From Mesotaenium endlicherianum (taxonomy: Eukaryota; Streptophyta; Zygnematophyceae; Zygnematales; Mesotaeniaceae): a stretch of 64,000 nucleotides of DNA. Each line of letters opens with the position of its first letter. Position 1 is the first letter of the stretch. The stretch covers positions 443,404 through 507,403 of the forward strand of contig WELA01013853.1 in NCBI GenBank assembly GCA_009602735.1, given 5' to 3'. The notes under the pieces are model-generated. The model saw nothing but the letters and a program-made list of their open reading frames with translations, did not search any database and was not told the origin of the DNA. The position numbers and the translations under genes were made by a program. Shown here in pieces: positions 10,065-20,655 of this stretch.

Positions 10065-11162
10065 TAAGAAGTTGCGCACGGTCCAAAATGGGCACGTGGT
10101 GGTCCGAAATGGCCACGATAAGTCCAAAGCGGCCGCGCAAAGTCATCATCCAACATGTGAGAACGCCTCTAGCAAACCGCTTGATTAAATCACGCCTTTG
10201 GAAGAGGATAATGCCTACGGTTCAAAATGGGTACACGCACGGTCCAAAATGGGTACACGCACGGTCCAAAATGGGCACACGGTGGTCCAAAGTGGCCACG
10301 CTAGGTCCAAAGCGGCCTCACAAAGCATTCAAAGTCCAAAGCGGCCTTGCAAAGCATTCAAAGTCATCATCCAACATGTGAGAACCCCTCTAGCAAAGCG
10401 TTCGTTCAAGTCTCGCCATTTGAAGAAGATAACGCCTACGGTCCAAAACGGGTACGCGCATGGTTCAGAATGGGCACGCGGTGGTCCAAATGGCCACGCT
10501 AAGTCCAAAGCGGCCTCGCAAAGCATTCAGAGTCATCATCCAACATGTGAGAACGCCTCTAGCGAACCGCTCAATTAAATCACGCCTTTTGAAGAGGATG
10601 ATGCCTACGGTTCAAAACGGGTACGCGCACGGTCCAATATGGGTACGAGCACGGTCCAGAATGGGCACACGGTGGTCCAAAGTGGCCACGCTAAGTCCAA
10701 AGCGGCCTCACAAAGCATTTAAAGTCCAAAGCGGCCTTGCGAAGCATTCAAAGTCATCATCCAACATGTGAGAACCCCTCTAGCAAAGCGTTCGTTAAGT
10801 CTCGCCTTTTGAAGAAGAAACGCCTACGGTCCAAAACGGGTACGCACACGGTCCAAAATGGGCACGCGGTGGTCTGAAATGGCCACGCTAATTTCATTGC
10901 GGCCTCGAAAAGTATTCAAAGTCATCATCCAATATGTGGGAACCCCTCTAGCGGAGCGCTCGTTTGAATCACGCCTTTTGAAGGAGATAACGCCTACGGT
11001 CCAAATTAGGTACGCGCACGGTCCAAAAGGGTACGCGCATGGTCCAGAATGGGCACGCGATGGTTCGAATGGCCACGCTAAGTCCAAAGCAGCCTCGCAA
11101 AGCATTCAAAATCATCATCCAACATGTGAGAACCCCTCTAGCGAAGCGGTCGTTTAAAGGGC
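10065..11162 (+). repeat. 168-bp satellite array, higher-order form
   Basis: The phrase CATGTGAGAAC (or close variants) recurs at about 10155, 10376, 10545, 10766, 10934 and 11124. Spacings are 221, 169, 221, 168 and 190 bp, so long and short monomers alternate in a period of about 390 bp. The long form carries an extra copy of the GTCCAAAGCGGCC block and an extra GGTACACGCACGGTCC block. The array ends where an old retroelement terminus begins. Confidence 0.8.
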
Positions 11163-11787
11163 TGTCGTGCATTATGCAGTTGGGCGCTTCTGATTGATAT
11201 AAGCAACATCCACGTGGGCAAGCAAGACTTGCTATGGTGAACGCGAATATGCATGCAGCCTAATGGCCAAAAAAAAGGTCAACTGTCCAATGTTTTAATT
11301 TCCCCACCAGCTCTTAGCCTTCACCTGATGAGTTGATGATGCTACCGCTAGCTAACTCAGTGTAGTGATATAAGTTAGAATATATTATATGGACTTTTGA
11401 ATATCTTGGAATACTTTTGTGTGGATTCAAGTGTGAAAAGGTTTTATAGTGACTTGGTTCATGTTCCTTGAACTTTCGAGGGCATTTTTGTATTTAGAAG
11501 GATGGTCTAAAAGAACCCCATGTATCAAAAGTCAAATGTGTCATTTTTAGGTCAGAAGGACATGTGTACATTATTCTAGAAAGAGGTGGCCAGCTTTGGA
11601 ATGTGTTGGGTGCCAACACATCAACTTGCACCTTCCTAGAAACTACTTGTGTAGCAAGTATATAATCAAGAGCTAGCACGTAGAAAGGGCATTCGAGAAT
11701 CAATCTTGTACTTGCCAAGTTTGAGAATATTTTAACTTTCTAAAAACCAGCTCTCTTTCAAGAAGCTCCCACTTGTGTTCAAAGATT
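11163..11787 (-). mobile_element. Terminal part of an old PHD-family gypsy fossil
   Basis: On the minus strand this stretch ends in a block with CGACA at its terminus. The outer 130 bp resembles the B block of the methyltransferase element (shared TTTTTGGC, TGTTGCTTATA and the CACGACA end). It lies against the satellite and stops at the insertion point of the chromodomain element. I read it as the 3' end of the same fossil whose integrase and PHD parts lie at 20656-21985. It is strongly diverged and therefore old. Confidence 0.5.
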
Positions 11788-12498
11788 GAAATGAATCGAC
11801 TTACCAAATTGGCGATACCCAATTAATAAAGATCTGTATATCAGCAAGTAATCTTTATGGTATTTTTTGTTAATTGACTTAATAGCAAAGGACAACACAC
11901 TAGCAGTGAATAATACTCGTAAGTCAAATGCACTAGCATCAATAATGCAATCAGTAAACTCATACATAACCAAGGTTGGAAGATAGTGCGTATCAATGGC
12001 TTCTCGCCTTGGATTCAGATCTCTCTTAGTAAGCTGTACAGAGAGTTGGCCTCGTTTCCGAATGCCGAACTTGAGAGCAATGCCTAGCATATGTACATGG
12101 AATGAGTCTACTGTTCAACGGCCAGTGTAATGACACCGCCTACCCGGAAGTTAACCACGTTGGTAGGACCTCGGTCAACCATATCCACCGCCATCTCCCA
12201 TCATCCCAAATCGCCATCCATCATAGGGATGTCATCTGGCCATTCATCTAGCATACCACACTTAGATGCATATCGAGGCAGTGCGCTGCTACCGAGTACG
12301 AAAGTCAGTTGGCTGTCAAAGAATGTGTCAGCAAGCTGATTTAAGTTGGCTTCAGCCTGCTGCATCCGGCTGAGCCCTTAAATTGATAATTATATAAAGT
12401 CCAGCATATTCAATACTACATAAAGTTCAGTAGGCTGAACTTAATTAACTATTATATTTAAATAAATGTTATATCTACTAATATACTGATTCATTACA
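11788..12498 (-). repeat. Chr-1 3' LTR
   Basis: In element direction it begins TGTAATGAATCAG and ends GATTCATTTCA. It matches 19942-20655 along its length. A purine-rich tract (GGAGGGA) lies directly before it in element direction. Confidence 0.9.
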
Positions 12499-12515
12499 AT
12501 CCCTCCAACTTAACT

Positions 12516-12534
12516 TGTTGTCGCCTCGACAACA
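12516..12534. other. Hairpin upstream of the Chr-1 purine tract
   Basis: A perfect 8-bp inverted repeat (TGTTGTCG with CGACAACA, 3-base loop) lies about 20 bases before the 3' LTR. A comparable hairpin exists at the same place in the second copy near 51350. Confidence 0.7.
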
Positions 12535-12609
12535 TTAAACTGCAGAAGTCTTTTGTCAGGGAACTGATCCTGACCAGCCTCCCCCACTGACTGCCTCTTT
12601 AGCCTGTCA

Positions 12610-14290
12610 CCTAGGGGGTTGTTCTTGGGGCTTCAGGATCAGGAGACTGAGATCTGGACCTAGATCTGGACAGCCCTCTAGGTCTGTCAGCTGGCCTTCT
12701 AAAGAACCCCGTTTGTTCTAAAGTTGGACCTCGAGGAGAACGAAGGATGGTAGCCTGCTCTTCAACCACTTGGGTGTTGATCCCCACATAGACAGGCATT
12801 CCAGTAGGGTGCTGAAATACATTGGCAAGAGGTACATGCCCCTGAGCGAAGGGAGAGGCCGGCATATCTCTGGCCACCCCGCGTGTCCCTCTTCTGGCAC
12901 CCCTGTCCTCTGGGGATTTCTGCCTTTGTCTGGTGCCAAGTACAGTCAGATCAGCTTCTTCCCCTGCTTGGGCAGGTGGGCTGGGGGAGCAAGTGCGGGG
13001 TCCAGTTACCTCTATGGCCGGGGTCAAATGCCATATTCCTGATCATAGCTCCTGAGGAAGCCCTGCTCTTGCCTGCCCCTGGGTCTCCTAAGTACCAGCT
13101 CCTGATGCTTCTCCCCTGCCTTGTCCTTCTTCCTCATCCTCCTCATCTTCCTCCTCTGAGAGGGTAGGAGTCTCGTCCACTAAGTCGTCTTCCTCCCTGG
13201 TAGACATGGAGTAGTCTACTGACCTTCCTTTCTTAGGGCACATCGGAGGTTGCTTGGCCTTCTGCCTGCTGATATCTATCCGGCCTGCATTCTTCGCCCA
13301 TTTGACAAAGGCATGCTTTCCCTTAGAGAAGTAGTCTCTCCCCCTCCTCCTGTGCTCTTTAGTCTCTGCATTTATATTGCGTAGGTAGCCATTCAGCCTG
13401 GGGTCCCAAGGGGCAATGTGAGGTGGTAGGATGAGGTAGCCGTCCAGGCCATAGTGGAAGTCATCCGGTTGGGCTCGGTCACACTCCTCCTTTTTGTTTG
13501 TGACGGTCATCCACCTCCATTCTGTTGGCTGCTGGTAGTACTGGGGTCCATGCTCAGCCTTCCTCAGTTTACACGGGAACCAGTGGGGAGAGAACATCTG
13601 CTGTCCTGCTTCCCTGGCCAAGTACTCCCAGCTCCTTCTCTCAACTTCATTGAAAGCTGGCAGTAGTGTGAGGTAGAATACCGTATCCTTAAAGGTATTG
13701 GGCCGCATGCTCACCATCCTGATGAGTCTCTGATCTCCCACTATTCCCGGTATTGGGACCAGCTTCTTCTCTAAATCATCTGCAAGGTACCGGGCCTGCT
13801 CTGCTGTACAGCCCACTATCTTGGCATAATCTTCGTAAAGGACCACACCAGTGTGTGTCTCAATGTACCTATCTAGTGCTGCAGCTCCTTCCCTCTGTAG
13901 CAGTGTTGTCTGTTCCAGCTTGTTGATCTCTTGGGCTGCCAGCAATGCTTCCTTCAGGTTATCAAAGTTTTGGCCACCCACCACAGTATACCTGTAAGTG
14001 GCCAAGCTCTTCTGCCTGTCCGCTTCCGCCTTTTTCCTTCTCTCCTCCTCTGCCGCTGCCGCTTCTTCTTGTTGTTTCTTATGTCTCTCCTCCTCAGCTT
14101 TCCTAAGATTTTCCGCTTTCTGATCCTTCTTCCTCTCTGCTTCTTCTGCCACCTCTTGTTGTCTGCGGACCCTTTCATGTTCTATCCTGGTGAGGGACGT
14201 TGCCGCCAGCTCCTTCTGGTATTGCTCCATTGTCTTCCTGGCTTCTTCTGCCTTGCGCTTTCTGTCCTCTTTTTGTGTGGTGGGAGCCAT
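12610..14290 (-). pseudogene. Chr-1 accessory ORF region in the env position
   Basis: Between chromodomain and 3' LTR lies extra coding sequence. Its first part (about 14290-13090) starts with a long charged coiled coil rich in E, K, Q and R (residues about 20-130). A globular middle with RYTVVGGQNFDNLKEALLAA and WRWMTVTNKKEECDRA follows, then an acidic tail of E and D. A second part (about 13030-12610) is Pro/Arg/Ser-rich and ends in Arg-Ser repeats (SRSRSRSQS). No signal peptide or membrane helix is visible, so it is not an ordinary envelope gene. I know no family for it. A second copy of its 3' half lies at 50595-51150. Fossil; function unknown. Confidence 0.65.
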
Positions 14291-14540
14291 CCTGCACATG
14301 TAACCAGGGCACAAGTTAGTAGGATATCGACCTTTGTCATAGGAATTGCAAGAAGGAAGTAAGTTTGTATTAGTATGGTGGATTCGCTCCTGTTTACCTT
14401 ACAGGGTGATTGCTAGGAGTTGACGTAGTTGCGGTGCGCTAGACAGAAACGTATGAATGTGTTTGAAGGTGCGTTAAGTGATGTATTGCTGTGCGAGGCC
14501 TATTTTTCTTCCGCCCAAGGTGCTTTATGTGGGCCGGGCT

Positions 14541-14722
14541 GTCCCATCTGTCACTATGCTGACACTTAGGATTCACATAACCGTCCCATCTGTCACTATG
14601 CGGACACTTTGGATTCACATAACCGTCCCATTTGTCACTATGCTGACACTTAGGATTCTCATAACCGTCCCATATGTCACTATGCTGACACTTAGGGTTC
14701 ACATAATTGTCCCTTTCTCGCT
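14541..14722 (-). repeat. 42-bp tandem repeat, about four units
   Basis: Units share TGTCACTATGCTGACACTTA and ATTCACATAACCGTCCCAT. On the minus strand each unit reads as 14 residues like PKCQHSDRWDGYVN, so the repeat length keeps frame. It lies between the chromodomain and the accessory ORF of Chr-1. Confidence 0.8.
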
Positions 14723-14844
14723 CTCGCACACTAACCGTCATATATTTTCCCCTCCAACTTAAATGGAGCCAGGACCTCCTGTCACCTTCCTGTGTCAACT
14801 GGAATGACCATTATGGAGGAGCTCCAGCCGCCCAAAGGTGGAAC

Positions 14845-14990
14845 CATTTCAAGGCCCCTTTGGCATTGGTCCTTTAATTCCCAAGTATGCCCAGAGGCAT
14901 CGTAACCCTTCCATCGAATGAGGTACTTCATGACATATTTAGACGATCGACGAACCGAGCGCGCGTCTAAAATCTCCTCAACCTCATATT
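14845..14990 (-). pseudogene. Chr-1 chromodomain
   Basis: The minus strand reads YEVEEILDARS, then KYLIRWKGYDASGHTWEL, the standard chromodomain pattern with the aromatic Y/W residues that bind methyl-lysine. It follows the integrase C-terminal region. In chromoviruses this module is known to steer integration to marked chromatin. Confidence 0.9.
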
Positions 14991-15309
14991 CCTCAGGGTC
15001 ACCGTCCCGGACAGCGGGGACCGGTCCCAGTTGGACAGGTAACCGACCTGTGAACAGTGGGTCCCCTTTGATGTATGGTTCCAGGAAGGAGACATTAAAG
15101 ACCGAGTGACCCTTGTATTCTGCTGACATGTTCAGTTTGTAAGCATTTGACCGACACGGCGCACCAGCGAATATGGACCGACCCAGACAGGACCAAGTTT
15201 TTTCTTGACCACACCAGGGAGGTACATGTGCTGAGAATGTAGTTTGACCAAATTGCCCTTAGAAAAGGTCAGTTCTCGACGGTGCTGATTAGCGTACTTT
15301 TGTTGGTTT

Positions 15310-16410
15310 TCTTGGGCTTTGTGCAAATTCTGTTGGACTTCTGACAGGGTGTCAGCAAACTCCTGAGTTAACTGGAGGGAGACCGGATTGTCAATCCCTG
15401 CAGGGTAAGTTAAAGACTCACCTAGGACATCTAAAGGAGACTTAGGGACTCTACCCAGGCTTAGTTCAAAAGGAGTCTTGACCGTTGACGCGTGCACCGC
15501 ACTGTTGACCACAAACTGGAGTTGAGGTAACAGGTCATCCCAATTATCTTGTTTTTGGTTAATATAGGCTCTCAGTACCTCTTGTAGAACTCGGTTAGTT
15601 CTTTCAGTTTGCCCATAAGTTTGAGGGTGGTTTGCTGTGCTGAGCAGCTGTTTGACTCCCATTAACCCCATTAAAGCCCTCCATAACTTAGAGGTAAATT
15701 TTGAATCTCTGTATGAGATGATATTAGAGGGTAGCCCATGTTGGCATACTACATGGTTGTAGAACTGTCTCGCTGTTGCGAGTGCAGTTACTTTGACAGT
15801 TGTGGGGATGAAAATAACCATTTTTGTCAGTTTATCCACGACTACCAGTATTGAATCATGCCCATTGGCAGTTCGTGGCAGTGTGATCACCCAGTCCATG
15901 GATATTGTTTCCTAGCGGCCAGCTGGGATGGGCAGCGGTTGTAAGAGACCCCCTGGTGGTGTGTGTCTAGACTTATTCCTTTGGCGCTGGTCACAGGACT
16001 TAACGTATTTCAAGACCTCCCGAGGTAATCCCTCCCAATGATAATGTTTTGCCAGTTTGCCAACAGTGTTGGCCTGCCCCAAATGCCCACCCAGTAAACT
16101 GTCATGTGCTTGACTCAATAAAAGGGACCTTATTTCCAAGTTATTAAGAATGACCAGCTTCAGCCTGCCTGAAGTGGTTTCAGTCACCCACACCCCTCCC
16201 TTAAGCTTATAACCGAGTGCAGTAGCACGACACACACCAGTAGTGGGGCTGGGCTCAAATGTTGGGTCAGAAAGGTAGGCTTTCCTAAGTTGTTCAAGGA
16301 AGGACTTTTTCACCTTTAGTGAAGTGAGTGCACACAGGACTTTATCTACGGCATGCTGACTAAACTTTTCTTTCTTGCAAGTTAGGTCTTCTAGAGAGTG
16401 CATCAGCAAG
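15310..16410 (-). pseudogene. Chr-1 integrase region
   Basis: A zinc-binding N-terminal part lies first (HLGQANTVGKLAKHYHW, then CDQRQRNK). The catalytic core follows (MDWVITLPRTANGHDSILVV, HGLPSNIIS, NHPQTYGQTERTNRVL). It is the usual DDE integrase downstream of RNase H. Fossil. Confidence 0.85.
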
Positions 16411-16439
16411 ATTCAACTTCCGTGGTTTGTAGTCGATCT

Positions 16440-17800
16440 GGACTTGAAATTGCTCCAGCATCTGGCTCCAGCGGTTCTCTCTCCTTGACAGCTTGGATTT
16501 CTTCTAAAAGTGAGTCAGAGCTAGATGATATGTAATCACCTTAAAAGCTTTACCATGTAAGTATGCTCTCCACTGTTTAAGCACATGAATGATAGCTAGC
16601 AGCTCTCTATCATGCACTAAGTAATTAGTCTCCACTGGATTAAATTTCATAGACTCGCACAACACAGGATGCCACTCCTGCCGTAACCACCCATTTTTTG
16701 TGGTTTTGTCAGCAGGATGCAACAAAAAAGCACCCATGGCAAAGTCAGAGGCATCAGTGACCACCTGCATCGGTTTGCTGGGGTCATACACGGCTAGCAC
16801 TGGGGCAAAACAAAGAGCATCTTTAAGGGTCTGGAAGGCAGCCTGCCGCTCTTCCCCCCACACATACCCTATCTTTCTTAGTAAGGTCAGTCAGTTTTCT
16901 GGCCTTTGTAGAATAATTCTCAATAAATCTCCTATAGTAGTTAGCCAACCCGAGGAAGGATCTAACTTCAGAGACGGCCTGTGTGGTACTGGCCAGTCCC
17001 TTGTGGTCTGGGCTTTCTTAGGATCCACAGTGATGCCTTCTTTACTGACAACGTGGCCTAAGAAGTCAAAACTTTCCTTAAAGAAATCACACTTGCTCAT
17101 TTTAGCATATAAGTGATTTCTTCTCAGCGTGTCCATGACTGTCTTTAAGTGTTCAGCGTGCTGAGCTTCATCTTTAGAGAAATTTAAAATATCATCCAGG
17201 AAAACTTGCACAAATTTATCCAAATAAGATCTGAAAATATCATTCATAGCACCCATGAAGGTCGCAGGAGCATTTGTCAGTTCAAATGGCATCACGTTGA
17301 ACCCATAGTGTCCATAACGTGTGCGGAAGGCGGTCTTGTGTTCATCCCCCTCAGCAATTCTGATTTGATGATAACCACTCTTGAGATCTATCTTACTGAA
17401 CACCTTAGCACCAGACAGGGTATCAAGCAAGTCCTCGATTCTAGGTAAAGAATACTTGTTCTTACTGAAATTCTGCTCAGGGCTCTGTAATCCACACACA
17501 TCCGCATACTGCCAGCCTTTTTCTTAACAAATAGGATGGGTGCGTTGTAAGGTGATTTACCGGGGGAAATACAACCATTTTCCTCAAGCTCTGCAGTCTG
17601 AATTTTCAACTCCTCGCTCTCCACATAAGACAAGCCATAAGTGCGTTGCCAAGGTGGCTGACTCCCAGGTAATAAATCAATCCTATGATCTACTTCCCTC
17701 TTAAAGGGTAGTCCTGGAGGCATATTAAATATATCTGTGTATTGAGCAACAACTTTTGCATCAGTAGGGTGCTCCGGAGGGCTTACCTTCTTCTCCACCA
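16440..17800 (-). pseudogene. Chr-1 reverse transcriptase and RNase H region
   Basis: RT signatures are visible in order: [47 protein letters not shown] and an FLDD active-site box. RNase H follows with MQVVTDASDFAMGAFL and NYLVHDRELLAII. Order and motifs are Ty3/gypsy. Fossil. Confidence 0.9.
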
Positions 17801-18019
17801 CTTCTTCAGGTTGAGGAGATACCTCTCTTAGCAGCAAACAGAACATTCTGTCTTCCTTCTGGTTCCAGCTTTTGACGAACTCCATTGCATTCAACAACTT
17901 GCATCCTTCTGGAAGCCTCTTCTTAACCTTCATTTGCCATCCATACAGGACAAGAGGAAGAGCACTGGTGGGTGCCAAGTTAGTCTGCTCATCACTGGCT
18001 CTTCTCACTTTAACTGTAC

Positions 18020-18330
18020 CTCTGCTCAAACACACTTCAGCTCAATGTCTGTTAAGCCAGGACCTGCCTAGCACAAGATCATGAAAGCCAGTGTTGAGTA
18101 CCTCAAATGTAAGCGTTTCAGTTAGAACTGCAATGCCAGAACCTAATTGGACCTCAATAGGCTTGGTTTAGGGTTTAGGGTTTAGGGAGAACTATCTTTT
18201 CCTAACCTTTGCATTGTTCTCCTGACTTAGCTAAGACATGTTGGACATCAGGTGGAACAAGAGCATCCAGAGTGTGCACTCTCTGGATGTCTATATTGCT
18301 GATGGTCTCCTTTATGTGGTTGTCAGGCAT
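18020..18330 (-). pseudogene. Chr-1 protease region
   Basis: The segment between the zinc knuckle and RT holds a retropepsin-like end (FEVLNTGFHDLVLGRSWL). Three telomere-type units lie within the region. Assignment rests on position and this C-terminal motif. Confidence 0.55.
18165..18187 (+). repeat. Interstitial telomere repeat, three TTTAGGG units
   Basis: GG followed by three perfect TTTAGGG units lies inside the protease region of Chr-1. TTTAGGG is the plant-type telomere repeat. Such short internal tracts are known to arise when breaks are healed with telomeric DNA. Confidence 0.85.
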
Positions 18331-18439
18331 GCATAGTGAATCCAGTTCAGCAGGACCCATAATACCTGCTACGAGGGCAGCTAGTGACGACTCACTATCT
18401 CTAGCATCCTCACAGTCAGTAGACTCGATTACTGACTGT

Positions 18440-19870
18440 TGCTGTCTTTTAAAGGCTGGTCTTTTCTCTCGACCTTCAGAAGGTGCTCGACTGGACACTG
18501 TTCTCTGTAGTGGCCCAACTGCTGACAATGGTAGCAAGTGGATTTTGCTGAGGCTGGTCTCGGCTTAGTCCTACCACCACCTCTTCCATAGCCGCATCGA
18601 GAGAAACCACCTCTACCTCTAGACTCTATACCATTATACTCATACTCATATTCATCACCCTGATCATCCTTAGCTTGGTCTCCTTCAATTGCACTGTAGG
18701 ACCCGTGGGGCTTTTTGACAATCTTAGACACCAAAGCATTACTTTTGCGCTTGTGATTGAACTGCTGCTGATCCCAGGGATTAGCATCCTGGATCAAGTC
18801 AGCCAGTTTCTCATACTTCTTCTCAGCGAAATGACTAGAGACTTCGGATTTCTAGCCATACCTGAAATATGCTATCCTATAACGTTCTGGCAAGTCGGGC
18901 TGTTTCATCATGTTCTCCTGGAACTTTTGAGCAAACTCAGCAACTGAAGTGATCTGCATTAGTGTCAGGGAGATCATCGCATAGATAGCTTTCTCCTGCT
19001 GGTTGATGACATCAAACTTCTCATGCAACTTCTCGACAAACTCTACCCACGTAGGGTCACCGAGTTGCTGAGCCTTACGCTCTCCTTTCCAGTATAGCCA
19101 CCACTCTGCGGCATTGCCTTTCAGTAGCGCACCAGTGTGCCTGACCTTCTTGCAATCTTGCAGTTTTGGGTAGTTCTCCAGCCACTGCTCAACATCCGCG
19201 AGAAACTTGATCAGGTAATATTTTCTGTTTCCCTCAGGATCATAGTTTTGGGGAGGTTTCGGCTTGGGCTTGCTAGGCCCTCTGCCACCACCACCAGTGG
19301 TTTGAGAACCCAATTAGTCTCTGTCCCGCAATAGAGACATTATGATTCTTTTGTCTTTCTGTTGGGACTGATACATGGTCGCCATTTGCGATTGCATTTG
19401 AACGAACAATGCTCCCAAGTCTACTATCTGAGGTGGGAGTCTAGCAAATGCAGCAGCATCAGTGGCATCTACAAGCTGAGTAGTGTCCTCAACAGTCCCT
19501 CTCGCTCTTGCAGCAACAATTCCTGCCGCATTCAGCCGGTCACGAATTTGACCTAGGGGTACATTGAGTTGTACAGCAGGAGGTGGGTTCAGAACATTGG
19601 CCCTTGATGGCATAAGTTCTTCAACAGTGCGCTCGTCAGTTGGCTGTCCTTCCCTCCTTTCTGTATCTTCAGCGGCCTTTGCTAATTGTTCAGCTTCTAA
19701 TCTGGCTCTCTCCTCCTCAGCTTGCTGTCTTGCGACTGCGGCAATAGCAGCTGCCTCATCTGCAGCCTCTCTAGCTGCAGTATCTGCCATTGCTTCAGAA
19801 TAGGTACGGGTTCCCGCTACATGGCTTTCCGCCTGATATTCTACATTCTCGTTATCCTGGTTCTCCATGT
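18440..19870 (-). pseudogene. Chr-1 gag region
   Basis: An Ala/Glu-rich N-terminal part (coiled coil around ARQQAEEERARLEAEQLAKA) precedes a capsid-like stretch (FLADVEQWLENYPKLQDCKK, then EWWLYWKGE). One CCHC zinc knuckle reads CYHCQQLGHYREQC near 18480-18525. This is the usual gag order of chromoviruses. Fossil. Confidence 0.8.
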
Positions 19871-19926
19871 CTCAGGAGTTGCTAGTTTAAGACCTTGTCC
19901 TTACCATACAAAAAGGACTGTGATAA

Positions 19927-19940
19927 CCGCTTCGATACCA
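19927..19940 (-). other. Chr-1 primer-binding site
   Basis: TGGTATCGAAGCGG follows the 5' LTR by one base on the minus strand. It resembles the complement of the 3' end of initiator methionine tRNA (TGGTATCAGAGC in plants). The chromodomain-family element at 60106 has a like site. Confidence 0.75.
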
Positions 19941-19941
19941 C

Positions 19942-20655
19942 TGAAATGAATCGACTTACCAAATAGGCGATTAACAATCAATAAAGATCTTTATATCAGC
20001 AAGTAATCTTTATGGTATTTTTCGATAATTGATTTAACAGCAAAGGACAACACACTAGCAGTAAATAATACTCGTAAGTCAAATGCAAGTAAACCATCAA
20101 TGATGCAATCAGTAAACTCATACATAAGCAAGGTTAGAAGACAGTGCGTATCAATGGCTTCCCGCCTTGGATTCAGATCTATCTCAGTAAGCTGTACAGA
20201 GAGTTGGCCTCGTTTCCGAATGCCGAACTCAAGAGCAATGCCTAGCATATGTACATGGAATGAGTTTACTGTTCAACGGCCAGTGCGATGGCACCGCCTA
20301 CCCGGGAGTTAACCACGTTGGTAGGACCTCGGTTAACCAAATCCACCGCCATCTCCTATCGTCCCGAATCGCCATCCACCGCGGGGATGTCATCTGGCCA
20401 TTCATCTAGCAAACCACACTTAGATGCATATCAAGGCAGTTTGCTGCTACCGAGTACGGAAGTCAGCTGGCTGTTAAAGAATGGGTCAGCAAGCTAACTT
20501 AAGTTGGCTTCAGCCTGCTGCTTTCGACTAAGTCCTTAAATTCATATTTATATGAAGTCGAGCAGACTCAATACTACATAAAGTTCAATAGGCGGAACTT
20601 AATTAACTAATAATTTAAATGAATATTATATCTACTAATATACTGATTCATTACA
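19942..20655 (-). repeat. Chr-1 5' LTR
   Basis: Direct copy of 11788-12498 with the same termini. It is flanked outside by AAGAT, the second copy of the target duplication. Confidence 0.9.

Larger units (their letters stand above)
11788..20655 (-). mobile_element. Full-length Ty3/gypsy chromodomain fossil (family Chr-1)
   Basis: LTRs of about 711-714 bp bound it: 11788-12498 (3' LTR) and 19942-20655 (5' LTR), running TG to CA in element direction. The 5-bp target duplication AAGAT stands at 11783-11787 and 20656-20660. Parts in element order: primer site, gag with zinc knuckle, protease region, reverse transcriptase, RNase H, integrase, chromodomain, a 42-bp repeat block, an accessory ORF, purine tract, 3' LTR. 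Integrase after RT and the chromodomain place it among chromoviruses. The coding region is broken, with roughly ten interruptions. The LTRs agree at about nine bases in ten by eye, so it is moderately old. It sits inside the older PHD-family fossil. Confidence 0.9.

Noticed and set aside
10198-10578. Reading frames across the satellite
   Set aside because: The same peptide text repeats with the satellite unit and frames exist on both strands, so they are by-products of the repeat.
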